Notes under the pieces: model-generated | Told to the model about the DNA's origin: nothing | Databases searched by the model: none | Seen by the model: only the letters and a program-made list of their open reading frames with translations | Position numbers and translations under genes: made by a program | Shown: piece after piece, positions 12,241 to 23,803 of the stretch | Position numbering within the stretch: position 1 is the stretch's first letter | Layout: each line of letters begins with the position of its first letter | DNA from: Xenopus tropicalis | Lineage: Eukaryota; Chordata; Amphibia; Anura; Pipidae | DNA length: 64,000 bases | Assembly (NCBI RefSeq): GCF_000004195.4 | Contig: NC_030679.2 | Location: 28,819,712 to 28,883,711, forward strand | Direction: 5' to 3'

Positions 12241-12865
12241 GGCTAAAAAATACTGTGCCAACAAACACAACAGCCTTGCCTTACTATCTTGCTGTGGCCT
12301 ATGTCCTCTACCGCTCCGTAACTATAACATCCCCAGCTATAAACTCACTCACTGCCCTTTATTGGTCAAGCTTGCTTGTTCCTAGATTCCCTCATTCCTG
12401 CTACTGCTATTCCCTGGTTTGTGCTTTCTCCAGTCCTGTTTAGCAATGAGTGAAATTCCGCATTTCGAAATTAGCGAAACGGCTGCAATATGACGCAACA
12501 AAAATTTGCCAAGTGGTTGCTTTAAAAAAGTTGTGGTGGTGTAAAAAAAAGTCGCACTGTAGCCGCATTTCACAAATTTTTTGGCAAACCAAAATGGGAC
12601 AGATTCGCTCATCACTAGTCCTGTTTCTTGTGTAGACTCCTTGACTTTGACCCCAGCTTGTTCCTGACTTCATGTTGGACTTAAAATTCTACAGTTGTTA
12701 TCTGGGTCTGACCCAGGCCTGTTTGAATATATCCTGCACCTTCCTTACTAACTCCAGCCATGCAATAGATATTTGGTTCCTTATCTGCTCCTGTGGGAGT
12801 TACTTGATTATTGTATGGTAAGATCTGGTGGCACCCATGTGGTCTAGGGCCAGGCCCAAGGCCAA
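12241..12865. repeat. Possible retroelement remnant hosting a MITE
   Basis: CT-rich sequence with recurring CTTG/CCTG words (TTGACTTTGACCCCAGCTTG, TTGTTCCTGAC) resembles segments at 19240-19460 and 47790-48000. That suggests copies of one dispersed family, perhaps non-coding LTR-retrotransposon sequence. No coding domain or LTR border was identified, so the class is uncertain. Confidence 0.3.
12441..12617. mobile_element. hAT-like MITE, 177 bp, perfect 8-bp TSD
   Basis: Left end TAGCAATGAGTGAA, right end GACAGATTCGCTCATCACTA. The duplication GTCCTGTT is exact at 12433-12440 and 12618-12625. This is a short deletion derivative of the TAGTGATGAGCG family. Confidence 0.92.
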
Positions 12866-13497
12866 AGGTGGCTGTTATAGGCAGAAAACATGTCTAGACA
12901 GGAATCACAAATCCCCTGGGGTTTGGGTTTTCCATAAGTGACTGAATTGGTAATATGACTTGCCAGTTAGGGAATGGGGGTGGCTACATGCCCTTTTCAA
13001 TGTAACAGTGCTGAATGCAGGCAGCATTGTATTCAAGGGGGTTAGCTTCAGTTCTCTGTGCTCCAAAACTGAGAAAACTTGCAAAAGAGGAAGGCAATGG
13101 GCAAGCTTAGAGGTGAACTGAAAAACAGTTTGCCAAGTAGCTGAAACCAATGTGTCACTCTTTTTAAAATCATTCCATAAAAGATTTATGAAATGACTTC
13201 ATTAACTGCATTAAGTGATTTAGCACAGGCAAGAAAATGTTCTTTAATCATCAAGAACAGTTTTTACTTTTAAGACCTGGTTACTATGTCCATTATATTC
13301 AGTATTTAGAATAGTAAATGGTAGTTACAGTATGAGTTAATATGGATCAGAAAAAAAACTACTTTGCCCAGTAATAGGGACAACTTAAAGAGTTGCATGC
13401 ACCAAAGGGTTAAAGGAGAAGGAAAGGTTGAATCACTGGGGGGTGTGAAAATGTTATGCACCGCCTAGTGATTGTATTCACTTACCTCAGTGCTGTC

Positions 13498-14310
13498 CAA
13501 CTTCTGTGGTACCGAGGGCCGGAATTTTTCCGGCCTCCGTGGTGGAGGGCCGATAATGGAAGCTAGTTTTGACCACTCCCCTTTTTAAAACCACACCCAC
13601 TTGAAACCACACCCATGTTTTCGCATGACCATAGCCATATTAATGGGGTAGTACAGCAAAAACCTGCCATACTCTGCCTTCCCTACCCTGCCTGTGTGTG
13701 CCATACTCTGCCTTCCATACCCTGCCTGTGTGTGCCATACTCTGCCTGCCCTACCCTGCCTGTGTGTGCCATACTCTGCCTGCCCTACCCTGCCTGTGTG
13801 TGCCATACTCTGCCTGCCCTATGCTGCCTGTGTGTGCCATACTCTGCCTTCCCTACCCTGCCTGTGTGTGCCATACTCTGCCTTCCCTACCCTGCCTGTG
13901 TGTGCCATACTCTGCCTGTCCTATGCTGCCTGTGTGTATGGCACATACAGGCAGCATAGGGCAAGCAGAGTATGGCACACACAGGCAGCCTACAGTGACA
14001 CAATGCTGGCACTGCTCCTACAGTCTGCACAATAACTATATATTAAAAAATGTTTTAATTGCAGTACTACCTCAGTATATGTTCTTTTTATAGTGTGCAG
14101 GGTTTATTTTTGGGTTTCTCCTACAGTCTGTCTGAGGTGTGAACAGGTGAACAATGGGGGGTGATTACAGCCTGAGCCTGAGGTGTGAACACTGCAGGGG
14201 TAGAACAATGCAGGGATTAAAAGGTGTGAATAACACAGGGGATTACATTTTTAAACAATACAGCCTGATTACAGCCTGAATCTGAGGTGTTAACCATGCA
14301 GGGGGATTTT
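13498..14310. mobile_element. hAT-like element, right-truncated, with 34-bp minisatellite
   Basis: Starts CAGTGCTGTCCAACTTCTG exactly as the complete copy at 36301-37384 and follows it to AACCATGCAGGGGG, where it stops short and another repeat begins. About eight 34-bp units (GCCATACTCTGCCTGCCC plus TACCCTGCCTGTGTGT) occupy 13666-13937, then the unit appears in reverse orientation (13938-13990). Because 34 is not a multiple of three, all three forward frames stay open; these are not genes. Confidence 0.88.
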
Positions 14311-14352
14311 TAAAGGGATTCTATCATCAAAACCAAAACTTAGTATAAGCTT

Positions 14353-15886
14353 CATCTCATAGAAATATGAACTCAGTTAAACATTCTGTACTGCTTTGAT
14401 AAAATCAAGTCACTCTTCACTATTCTCCTCTCAGCAATCTGTCTCTCCACATCAAGGCTTTGCTTTGGAGTCAGTTGTGATGGACAGGTAGCTCTAATGT
14501 GTGACTGGTCTATGATCCCTTTGCCTAGATGATGTACTCGAGCTGTCTTTCAAAAAACCCAACTTTGTCACAAAAGCCTGCTTAAAGAGAAACGATTATT
14601 TCAGAAACAGAACAGAAATTTGTATTGATTATATCTAAAGAGCTTCTAACATAAAATAAAGAGTATAGTATTTTTTTTCATGATAGATCTCATTTTTTAT
14701 CTGACGTGGTACATAAAGAATAAGGTTTTTTGTCATAAATGTTTCAAGGTTCAAATATATGGAATAATTATGTGCCAAGACTTTGGAAAACCCATTTAGA
14801 ACAACTTAACCTTTTTTTGGGGTTAAAACTGAATTTTGAGAATTACGTTTGGGTACCGTGTAGGAAAAAGTTGCTCTACCTTCACAAATTAAACTGGAAA
14901 GAATCTGTTTTAGATCATCTCATAGAAATATGAACTTAGTTATACATTCTGTACTGCTTTGTTAAAATCAAGTCACTCTGTCTTCACTAGTCTCCTCTCA
15001 GCAATCTGTCTCTCCACATCAAGGATTTGTTTTGGAGTCAGTTCTGATGGACAGGTAGCGCTAATGTATGACTGGACTATGATCCCTTTACCTAGATAAT
15101 GTACTTGAACTGTACTAGATCTCCTTTTTTATCTTATGTGCACATAAGAAATAAGGTTTTGAATTTGAATGTTTCAAGGTTCAAATATATGGAATAATTA
15201 TGTACCAAGACCTCTTTTTGGGTTAAAACTGAATTTTGAGAATTAAGTTTGGGTACCGTGTAGGAAAAAGTTTCTCTATCTTCACAAATTAAACTGGAAA
15301 GAATCTGTTTTAGATCATCACATGGAAATATGAACTTAGTTATACATTCTGTACTGCTTTGATAAAATCAAGTCACTCTGTCTTCACTATTCTCCTCTCA
15401 GCAATCTGTCTCTCTACATCAAGGCTTTGCTTTGGAGTCAGTTGTGATGGACAGGTAGCGCTAATGTAAGACTGGACTATGATCTCTTTGCCTAGATGAT
15501 GTACTTGACCTGTCTTTCAAAAAACCCAACTGCTTCACAAAGCCTGCTTAAAGAGAAACAATGATTTCAGAAACAGAACAGAAATTTGTATTGATTGTAT
15601 CTAAAGAATTTCTAACATGAACTAAAGAATATAGTATTTTTTCATGATAGATCTTCTTTTTTGCCTTATGTGGCATATAAGGAATGAGTTTTTTTCATAA
15701 ATGTTTTAAGGTTCAAATATGTGGAATAATTATGTGCCAACCCTTTGGAAAACCCATTTATGGGATCCTAAGATCAACTTAACCTCTTTATGGGTTAAAA
15801 CTGAATTTTGAGAATTAAGTTTGGGTACCGTGTAGGAAAAAGTTGCTCTACCTTCACAAATTAAACTGCAAAGAATCTGTTTTAGA
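14353..15886. repeat. 563-bp unit in three tandem copies, middle copy deleted
   Basis: Units start at CATCTCATAGAAATATGAAC (14353), 14916 and 15316. The first is 563 bp; the second is 400 bp and lacks an inner block holding AGCCTGCTTAAAGAGAAAC; the third is about 571 bp. Shared landmarks include GGTTCAAATATATGGAATAA and TTTGGGTACCGTGTAGGAAA. Each copy has its own substitutions, so the array is not brand new. A left-hand fragment (about 14311-14352) with TTTAAAGGGATTCTATCATC may be the edge of a transposon containing it. Confidence 0.9.
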
Positions 15887-16812
15887 TTATCTCTTGGAAA
15901 ACCCTGTTCCAGGCTTGGATTATGCATTTTTGATTGCGAAATGTTGATTCTTTCAGTAAATTGAGCTGTGGAATTAGGATAGCCCGTTCTGATTTTGCAG
16001 CTATTGTAAACAATAGACAAAGACTATATTTATATTTTTCATTCCCTTGAGTATGTTATTATGTAGTCACCAAATGAAATCTTTAACAGTTTTTTCTATT
16101 ATTATTCATATAAAAAATTCTGAGCATTGTACTAGATTAATCGTTTCTTGTAGCATCTGTGTACAGTACTTTTATCTATTTTGTTCATGGCATGATTGGC
16201 AACTCAGTTCTAATAGAAAGCAACACCTTGCTTTTCACAGATAAAGACAATGGAGCTTTGTTTAAATTCAAGATGGTTTTTCTATTATTATCCGGTGAAC
16301 ATTGCTTTTATTTGATTTTGATTGGCTATGGAAGTCAGTCGGGAGTAAGTTGAAAAGTTCAGCTTGTGTAATATTTATGAGTGAGATTTAAACTTCTGTT
16401 TACCTTTCTGAAGAGCTCCTGAGATCCTGAAGCCTTGATCAGATTTTCACACGTTCCTTCTGCTATACATAACCATTTATACAGCTTGCTTTTTGTATTT
16501 TATTTCTGTCATCATAGTTACATTTTTATTTGAAAGAAGAGTGATTTTTTTTGTCTACACAATAAAGGCAAGCTAGCAAAGTGTTTATAAGACTGCACAC
16601 ACAGAAATTTGCTTTAGTGGTCAGGGTACTTTTTGGCAAAACTTGGGAAAACTATTCTGTAAATATTTTTGATTTAAGACAGGTACTATCACCTATTAAG
16701 TCCTCCTTGGAGGGCAGGTTGTCATTTCATAAAAGGTCCATAGCTAGAAATGATTACATTGCTTGTGTCCAGTGTCCACCATAATCTTATAGAAAAAGCT
16801 TTCTTATCCATG
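15887..16812. other. No gene seen
   Basis: T-rich sequence with short overlapping frames only. No inverted repeats or tandem arrays were found. Confidence 0.4.
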
Positions 16813-17067
16813 CAGTGTTGGACTGAGATGCCAGGGGCCCACCAGAAATCCTTGGACCATGGGCCCACTCTTTAAACTATTATTCCTCCTCCCTCAACCT
16901 CTCTATAATTAAACTATCTTTTCTCTATCCTTCCATCTCTCTTTCCAATACAGAAATAGGAAATGACAAAGCAATTGTCCAAATACATACAAGTAAGGGG
17001 GCCCACTGACACCTGGGCCTACCAGGAGTTTTTCTGGTATCCTGGTGGGCCAGACTGACTGACACTG
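16813..17067. mobile_element. Fold-back hAT-like MITE with CAGTGTTGGAC end
   Basis: Left end CAGTGTTGGACTGAGATGCC with GGGGCCCACCAG is the inverted partner of the right end CTGGTGGGCCAGACTG...GACACTG. The middle is T/C-rich. The 8-bp flanks do not match convincingly, so superfamily assignment rests on end style. Confidence 0.75.
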
Positions 17068-17140
17068 TACATTCAGATTCACTTTTTTTTTTACAGAATT
17101 AAGTAAAAAATATTAAGCTTGCTTTATTTTTTTATTCTAG

Positions 17141-17211
17141 CTTAAATGACACACCCCATTATTGCCTCTCATATACAGATGATCAACAACTCCATAGAAT
17201 AGAAGATATTG
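17141..17211 (+). other. Candidate exon (71 bp) between good splice signals
   Basis: A pyrimidine tract ending TTTTTTTATTCTAG lies directly upstream, and the segment is followed by the strong donor G|GTAAGT at 17212. One frame is open throughout (starting after the first base) and gives a polar 23-residue stretch including YTDDQQLHRIED. Phase would be 2 in, 1 out. I recognise no family. T-rich DNA produces chance acceptors, so this is a hypothesis. Confidence 0.2.
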
Positions 17212-17264
17212 GTAAGTCATTATATATAGATTAACAGCAAGGCAAATCAACTTGGAACCATCAT

Positions 17265-17524
17265 CGGGGTTGAACTGGGGGATGCATAGCCACTAGTACT
17301 TTCACCCCAGGGCCCTCCAAACCCCCCTAAGGGGCCCCTGCCATGGGACCTTCACCACCCTAGGGGCCCCTGCCACCTCCTCAATTCCTTCCCCTCACCG
17401 TGCTTACTTAATGCTTACCTTTGGTGTGTTGGGGGAGATCAGCTGCCCAGGGGAGCGCCAGCAGGAAACGGTGCTGAGCTGTCCCAGCTGGTTCCCTGTG
17501 CCCTGCTGGCCCAGTTCAACCCTG
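17265..17524. mobile_element. hAT-like MITE, GC-rich, near-perfect 8-bp TSD
   Basis: Ends CGGGGTTGAACTGGGGG and CCAGTTCAACCCTG are inverted partners. Flanks ACCATCAT (17257-17264) and ACCATGAT (17525-17532) differ at one base. The interior is rich in GGGGCCCCTG-type words, unlike the surrounding AT-rich DNA. The same family is at 29412, 44083 and 62407. Confidence 0.88.
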
Positions 17525-18334
17525 ACCATGATTCAGTGGAACTTCCAACACTCTCTTCTAGAAATCCTTTGGAACAGTTTATAAGGAGTACCTAAGATTA
17601 GTTATGAGCAACAGTTTTCACAAAACATCTATACTCTTACATCTATGAAGAGTCCCAGTCATATCAACTATCATATGATATGAATTTGGTGCTTTCCATT
17701 GAATATTGCTTAATACTGTCCAAGGAAAATATGGAACCGTACCAAAGTCTTATGGTGTGTAAAGATATATAAGGTTTGTAGTTTATGCAAAGTTCAGTTA
17801 TACACCTTTAAAAAGAAAAATATATGATTCCAGGTGAATCGTGTTTAAGCACCAGACAAAAATCTGAGTGACAGATCTGTTGATGACTGTTTTTATTTTA
17901 TATTTAGAAGGGAGAAAGAGAGCAAGAAAGACTAGAGATGTGTTTGTCATTTCATGGTAAATGCTCACTAAATTGTGTATTGATTAACCCTATAGCAGTG
18001 TACTGAGCACCTTTATAGTATCCAGGGGGGTTACATGATTCTGATAGCTAATGCAGATACTAGGCAATGATTGTATAAGACGTTTATGCTTCTCTTTTGT
18101 TTGACACATGATGATGTGCCCAGTAATGGATTCCCTTGTAATAAAAAAAGGAAGAAACGTCTTTAGGAAAACAATTATTTTGCAGTTTTTAACCGATATA
18201 TTAATGAGAAAACCCACCTAAGAAAGGTTAAGTGGATTGTCAAATTACAGCTATTAGCCTGCTTTATTAAACTTATTAAACTAATCTGAGCAGTGGAAGA
18301 AAAACTTTATTGTTTTTTTGCTCTGTTTTTGCAG

Positions 18335-18375
18335 ATTGGAAGCCTTACCACATGGTACAAGGTCTGATTGCTTAG
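18335..18375 (+). other. Candidate terminal coding segment after a strong acceptor
   Basis: Preceded by TTTGCTCTGTTTTTGCAG. If joined to the 17141-17211 candidate, the split codon becomes GAT and the frame runs DWKPYHMVQGLIA to a TAG at 18373. Alternative donors lie inside (ATG|GTACAA). There is no homology I recognise and no nearby clear poly(A) signal; weak on its own. Confidence 0.12.
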
Positions 18376-18822
18376 TTAAGGAGGCAGTGGTGGAAACGCT
18401 TCTTCAATTTAAAAAAGCTAAACCCCCCCCCCCCAAGGGTTACCTAGACTTTTAAGTTCAGGAGACTCTTTATGGGTGGCCTCCCTGGGAAAAGCACCTT
18501 ATTATAACATTTTTCATTTTTACCTGACACAACTTCAACCCAGCCCAGACTTACTGAAGACTCATGTCTTGTCCAGGATTATCCAGTAACTGGCATACCA
18601 TTAAAGCATTAAAGCACCTGCTGATTCACACAGAAGAGTTCCAGTTAGGAGCGCTATGCTTTATATCAAAGATGGCGGTGCCCATTGCTGCAACGTCTCT
18701 GCATCAGAGCGCCATGTAGTGATGCGCCACTGCTGTGTGATGTAGTCGCATCTGGTGTGTAAATTCAAAATAAATAGACACTGAAAACCCAGGTTCAATG
18801 CCCGAATATAGGACTTTGCTTG

Positions 18823-19050
18823 TAGGGATGCCCAGAATTCAGAATTCAGTTCGTCCAAGATTCGGCCTATTTTGGCAGGATTCAGATCCAGCAGAATCCA
18901 AGTGTCTGGCTAAGATTTTTAGAATCCCGTAACTTTTGGTCATGTGAATACGGAAGTAAAAAACATTTAAGCATGTGCTTTGCGCAGGGTTCTGTTTTTG
19001 AATTAACTCTGATTCTGTAACTGAATTAGCTCTGATTTGGTGCATCCCTA
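18823..19050. mobile_element. hAT-like MITE with TAGGGATGC ends, 228 bp
   Basis: Ends TAGGGATGCCCAGAATTC and GATTTGGTGCATCCCTA form the terminal repeat. Flanks TTTGCTTG (18815-18822) and TTTGATTG (19051-19058) match at 7 of 8 positions, fitting hAT. No coding sequence. Confidence 0.88.
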
Positions 19051-19058
19051 TTTGATTG

Positions 19059-20589
19059 TGTTATATCAGTGATGCTGAACAGTAATGCAGGCAGGTTGTT
19101 AACAGTTCCCCATCTTTATTTCTTACACACAGAGATTAGCTTCCCAGTCTCCTCCCGCTATTTCCTAAGGCTGCAACATTCTAACCTCCTTCAAAACATA
19201 TAACTTTATAAAACACATACAGTACATAACAGCTTGCAACTTCCTAGGTGCGCTCTAAATTACTTTTTTGGACTGGTGTTCTAGTTTCTGACCCTTTTGC
19301 CTGATTCTGACTTCCAGTGTTTGCTGCCTGACGACCTGTGCCAGGAAATCATTAAGACTTTCTGACACTGTGTTTTGGACTATTTGCTTGGCTCAACCTT
19401 AACTAACCCTTACTTGGTCCTGACTAAAAACCCGACAGAATCTGAGCAGGCCCTGACACCCAAGAAGGTGATCTCTTTGAATTTCTTGTCTGACCATTCA
19501 GATTCAAGGAGACTTTGCGACAGATATGGGCACATTTTGCCTACAAACATTATGACTTTTGCTATAATAGGCACATGCTTCATCTTCCAGTTTGATGCAA
19601 ATCACTTCAAAATCTGACTTTTGGCCCAAATCATTTTCCAAAAATAGTTTTTAGCCTCACTTTCATTATGAGTTAAAATTGCTGAGAAATGGAAAGAAGC
19701 TCATTGCTGATATTCTGAAGCTAGTGAACCTCTACTTTCTGAGTTATAACAGTCTAGTATTTACTCACAGTAGAATAATTAACATTGTTAAGATAACAAT
19801 GCTGCACACATAATGGCTGGCAGTTTCCATTTATTTTGAATTAAATCAGAACCCAAGACATGCTGACTGGTTGTTTTAGGGTCTTTATGAGACACATCTA
19901 GCAACAATATACCAATAATCCATTTCCTGGATATTTTTCATTACAACAGAGGGCTGTAAACACTAAAATCGTAAATAAAACAGCCACGTGTGATTGCCCT
20001 ATTATTGGTATTTATTTGAATGTATATTTCATTGTTTGTTTTCTTCTAACCTAGCTCATATACTTAGGCTTATGTACATATGCTGTATCGCAATGAGTCT
20101 GCAACACATTATATCCAGTGAAAATAGTCACATCCTTAATAAAGCTTGAAATATGTCTTGTCTAATATTACAAGCTTGAATGAAGTTAGCATGATGTATG
20201 GATAGGCTATATCTTAAATTTCATTGCCTGACACTGCCTTCAATGTGTCTCTTACACAAACAGGATGAAATAATGTAATCGGCTGTGCCTGACTAGATAT
20301 TACTCATTAAAAAGAGCTATAGTCCAGATGAGATGGCATACACAGCAAAGCACAGCACATTAAAGCTTAGAGTTGTCGAAGACAGTAAGCTGTACAGCAG
20401 CTACTACATAGAACAATTCAGTATTCCAGCTGTTGTTGACCTGCATATGGTTAAAGAGCCTAGAAATTTTACAGACTGTGTGACTGTGAGTGAGTTTATC
20501 AGGTTGGGCAATAAGCAGCAATGGATTTATGTGCCAACATTGAGCTGTGAGCTGTTTCAATAAACTGTGCTGTAAGAGCCAAAAATGAA
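19059..20589. other. No gene seen; possible retroelement remnant 19240-19460
   Basis: The 19240-19460 part carries CCTGATTCTGACTTCC and related words like those at 12241-12865. The rest is AT-rich, apparently single-copy DNA. Confidence 0.35.
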
Positions 20590-20903
20590 TTTTATTGTTT
20601 CTGGGAAGATTTGCCGTGGAAAAATTCAACGTGCGTAAATTTCTTTTGTCGCGCGTCAAATTGGGTGAGGTCACGTAAAAAAAGGGTGCGGCCATGGCAA
20701 ATTGGCTCGGACACATCAAAAAAAGGGCACGGTTGCATCAAAATAGGGCACGGCGGTGTCAAAAAAGTGCGGGTGACAAAAAAATAGATGCAAGCGACAA
20801 AAAATAGAAGCGGGCAACAAAAAAATTGTGCGACAAATGCGTTTTTCTTGGCATTTCGCAAGTTTTATGGCAAAGCAAAATGGGACAGATTCGCTCATCA
20901 CTA
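20590..20903. mobile_element. hAT-like MITE (TAGTGATGAGCG family), left end lost
   Basis: The right end GACAGATTCGCTCATCACTA is intact and followed by TTCATAAA. The interior shows the family's CGCGTCAAA, GGTGCGG and GCGACAAAAAA words. No left terminal repeat is visible, and the left boundary (near 20590) is approximate. Confidence 0.75.
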
Positions 20904-20911
20904 TTCATAAA

Positions 20912-22972
20912 TTAGAAGGCTTTGCAAACCTTTTATCCTTTTAGTTTCCCCAGAAGAGTTCTTAGCAAGCTATGTGTATTACAGTTGGGCAGGGGTGTAA
21001 GCCCTTAGTTTATAAAAAAGGGAAGCTCACATGTGCTTGGTGTCATGAACATGACGTAATAGAAGCATGGCAGAACACTAAAGAGAAACCATGTGGCAGT
21101 TTATCCTTTAATTTTGTTGAATCCATTGGTAACACACCAATGAATCCCTAGGAAAGTAAAATAACAAAAGGGCAATTCCAAAATATCACAGAAGTTCATT
21201 CATAGTCCAAATAAAACTCTGAATCAATGATTGCCGAAGGGTACCTGAAGCAGTAGAACTGATGTCCAGAATTCCTTTCCTCTCCCTCTGCCAACTAAAG
21301 TCTGAGCTCTATTTGAGATTCTTTTGTGACCCTGTTGACCCAGCCTCTCAGCAATGCCCTGTTTTTATCATGCAGGTAGATGTGGAGGCATACAGGGGTT
21401 GTGGTAACTATATTATCTCCCCCTACTGGCTTTGTCTATTGTTCCTAATCAGCTCAATGCAGACTTTTTGGAGCCTTTGGGGGTATCAGTGTTTAATCTC
21501 ATTAGAAATAAATCAAATCAATTTTGCCACTATTTTCCACAGACTGGTCACACTTGGCCTCTTTTAGTGTAACCAATTCTGGAGGGAGTGGTGTGGTGCT
21601 GATAGGGCCTGGTACAAAGGTAGGTGCCAGTAGGTAAAGTGCCAGGAAATGTATAATAGCTCCCTCTAGGAGTAAGAGGCAGGATATGGGTAGTTAGTAG
21701 AGCAGCAAAATGCTCCAACAAGGAGGTTAGTAATTACTGGTACCCTGCAGCGACAAGGCCAATTATAGGGATTCAAGCAGTTAGGCTGGGAACCAGGTCT
21801 AAGGTATATCAGCTAAACCCATTTCAGTTTAGATTCATATTTATAAAAAGGTACATTAGACTCTGAGTAGTGTGAGTGTAAGTGAGAAGGGCAGTGTTTC
21901 AATACATAGATAAGCTTTTTCACTTTTAAAATATTGTAATTGCGTAGAGGACTGCGCTTTAGTTCCGTGTACATAGATAACGCTACATAGATAAATAACA
22001 AAACCCTCCATGCCTTATAATTAGGTATAATAAAACCTGGTAAATATAGAAATTCTCTAAATTTCATTTGTTATTTAGAATCAAAAACAATTGCACTTAT
22101 TTCACTGACCCAAAAGGTTTTTTTTGTATAACATCCTGTAACCAATAGAAATGTGGGTTTGGTGTTAAATAGATTCCCATTTTAGTTATTATTGTATCCT
22201 AAGGATTATTGTTGGGTTGTCTATGAATGGATTGTTCATGATTAACTGGCATTGTAAATAAAACGTGCTACTACTTTTTAACGCCAAAAAAATTGAAGAA
22301 ATACTTTGTAGCTAAATATTTTTTTTTCTCATATGTAGGAAATATCACACTCATTCCCAGCGGGCTGTATTAAAAGACTACAACTATGAAATTTCAACTC
22401 TTTCACTCAGAAATTGGAGGTTGGGAATCACATTTGTTAAAGGATGGAGCAGACGTGGTGTGAGATCTGTTGGTAACAGTTACAGTGTCAAATTTATGTC
22501 AGAGAAATGATGTTCACTCCTACAGAAAACTCCATCAATTTACAAGGTTTTAGATTGAAGAGCTGACTTTCACCCCCAATTAATGTATCTGGAAAGACTG
22601 TGTTAATACTTCTTAAGAGCAAGTTCTTAAATGCACACAAAAAAAATCAAACGTCGGCTTCAAAGTCGACCTCACAATGGAAAAGGTCAGTGTTCAGAAT
22701 CAAATCCTATTGTGCGGTAATGCTATGCAGGCACCATTAAGCCAATTTCCGTAGCCTCATTTTGGACAGACAGCCAATGTACCATAAGAAGCAATCAAAT
22801 TTACCTTTACTTTTGCAGTTTCAGAGAGTGACTTCATTTATTGTAGTAGGTTTTTTTTCTGACAATGCAAAAGAAAAATGAACCTCGAAAAATGCCAAGT
22901 TAAATAACAGGGAACTGTTGTGTGATGTATATAAACTCTTTCATAGAGGTTACTGCTATCAGAAGTACAAAT
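20912..22972. other. No gene seen
   Basis: Mixed AT-rich sequence. Short frames such as 21262-21567 have no recognisable domain. The stretch 22370-22720 is less repetitive in texture but unassigned. Confidence 0.4.
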
Positions 22973-23002
22973 ACTGTGTGTGTGTATGTGTGTATGTGTG
23001 TA

Positions 23003-23049
<47 letters not shown>
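22973..23049. repeat. TG/TA dinucleotide microsatellite
   Basis: Interrupted (TGTGTATG)n passing into (TG)n and then (TA)n. It adjoins a SINE-like segment (23052-23155) with a T-rich box and TAATGTTTCGAGC, as (TA)n also adjoins the relative at 1979-2195. Confidence 0.9.
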
Positions 23050-23051
<2 letters not shown>

Positions 23052-23193
23052 GAAAGAGTGCTGCACATACAGGGGCTTGATACAAAAGAAAAAATGTTTT
23101 TATTGAAAAAATTCTAATGTTTCGAGCACAACTAGTAATCTTCCTCATGGACAAACCACTATATCTATATCTATATATCTATATATATAGATA

Positions 23194-23803
23194 TAGTGAT
23201 GAGCGAATTTTTGTCGCCAGGCTTGGATTTGCAGCGAATTTCCGCATTTCGCCATTGACGAATTGTTTTGCAAAACTTCTGTGAAAATTTGCCACAGAAT
23301 ATTTGTCGTGCGTAGAATTGGGCATGGTCGCGGCAAAATTGTGCGGGCGACAAAAAAAAGACGCAGGCAACAAAAAATATCGCACAACAAATACGTTTCG
23401 CAAATTTTTCAACATTTTGCGAATTTTCTTGCCATTTCACAAATATTATGGTGAAGCCAAACGGGACAGATTCGCCAGGCATGGATTCACAGCGAATTTC
23501 CGCATTTTGCCATTGACGAATTGTTTTTCGAAACTTCTGTGAAAATTCGCCACGGAAATTTTCGCCACATGGAAATGTATTTGTCACACGTCAAATTGGG
23601 CACTGTCACGTCAAAAAGGGCACGGTCGCATCAAAAAAGGGCGCAGTCTCATCAAATTGCGTACGGTCGCGTAAAATTGCAAATTGCATTGCTGCAAAAT
23701 TGTGCAGGCGACAAAAAAAATATGCGAGCGACAAAAAAGACACGGGCAACAAGAAAATATTGCACGACAAATACATTCACAAATTTTTCGCCGTTTCACG
23801 AAT
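23194..23803. mobile_element. Head-to-tail dimer of a hAT-like MITE
   Basis: Starts TAGTGATGAGCGAATTTTTG. A body beginning near GGATTTGCAGCGAATTTCCG (about 23223) reappears near GGATTCACAGCGAATTTCCG (about 23481), same orientation, about 258 bp apart. The junction GACAGATTCG|CCAGGCATGG lacks both inner termini. No right-hand CATCACTA end or target duplication was found; the right border is approximate. Confidence 0.75.

Noticed and set aside
13615..14093. Cysteine/proline-rich ORFs (CVCHTLPALPCL type)
   Set aside because: All three forward frames are open because a 34-bp stop-free unit is repeated; same at 36398-37059 and 59254-59937. No start context, domain or independent support.
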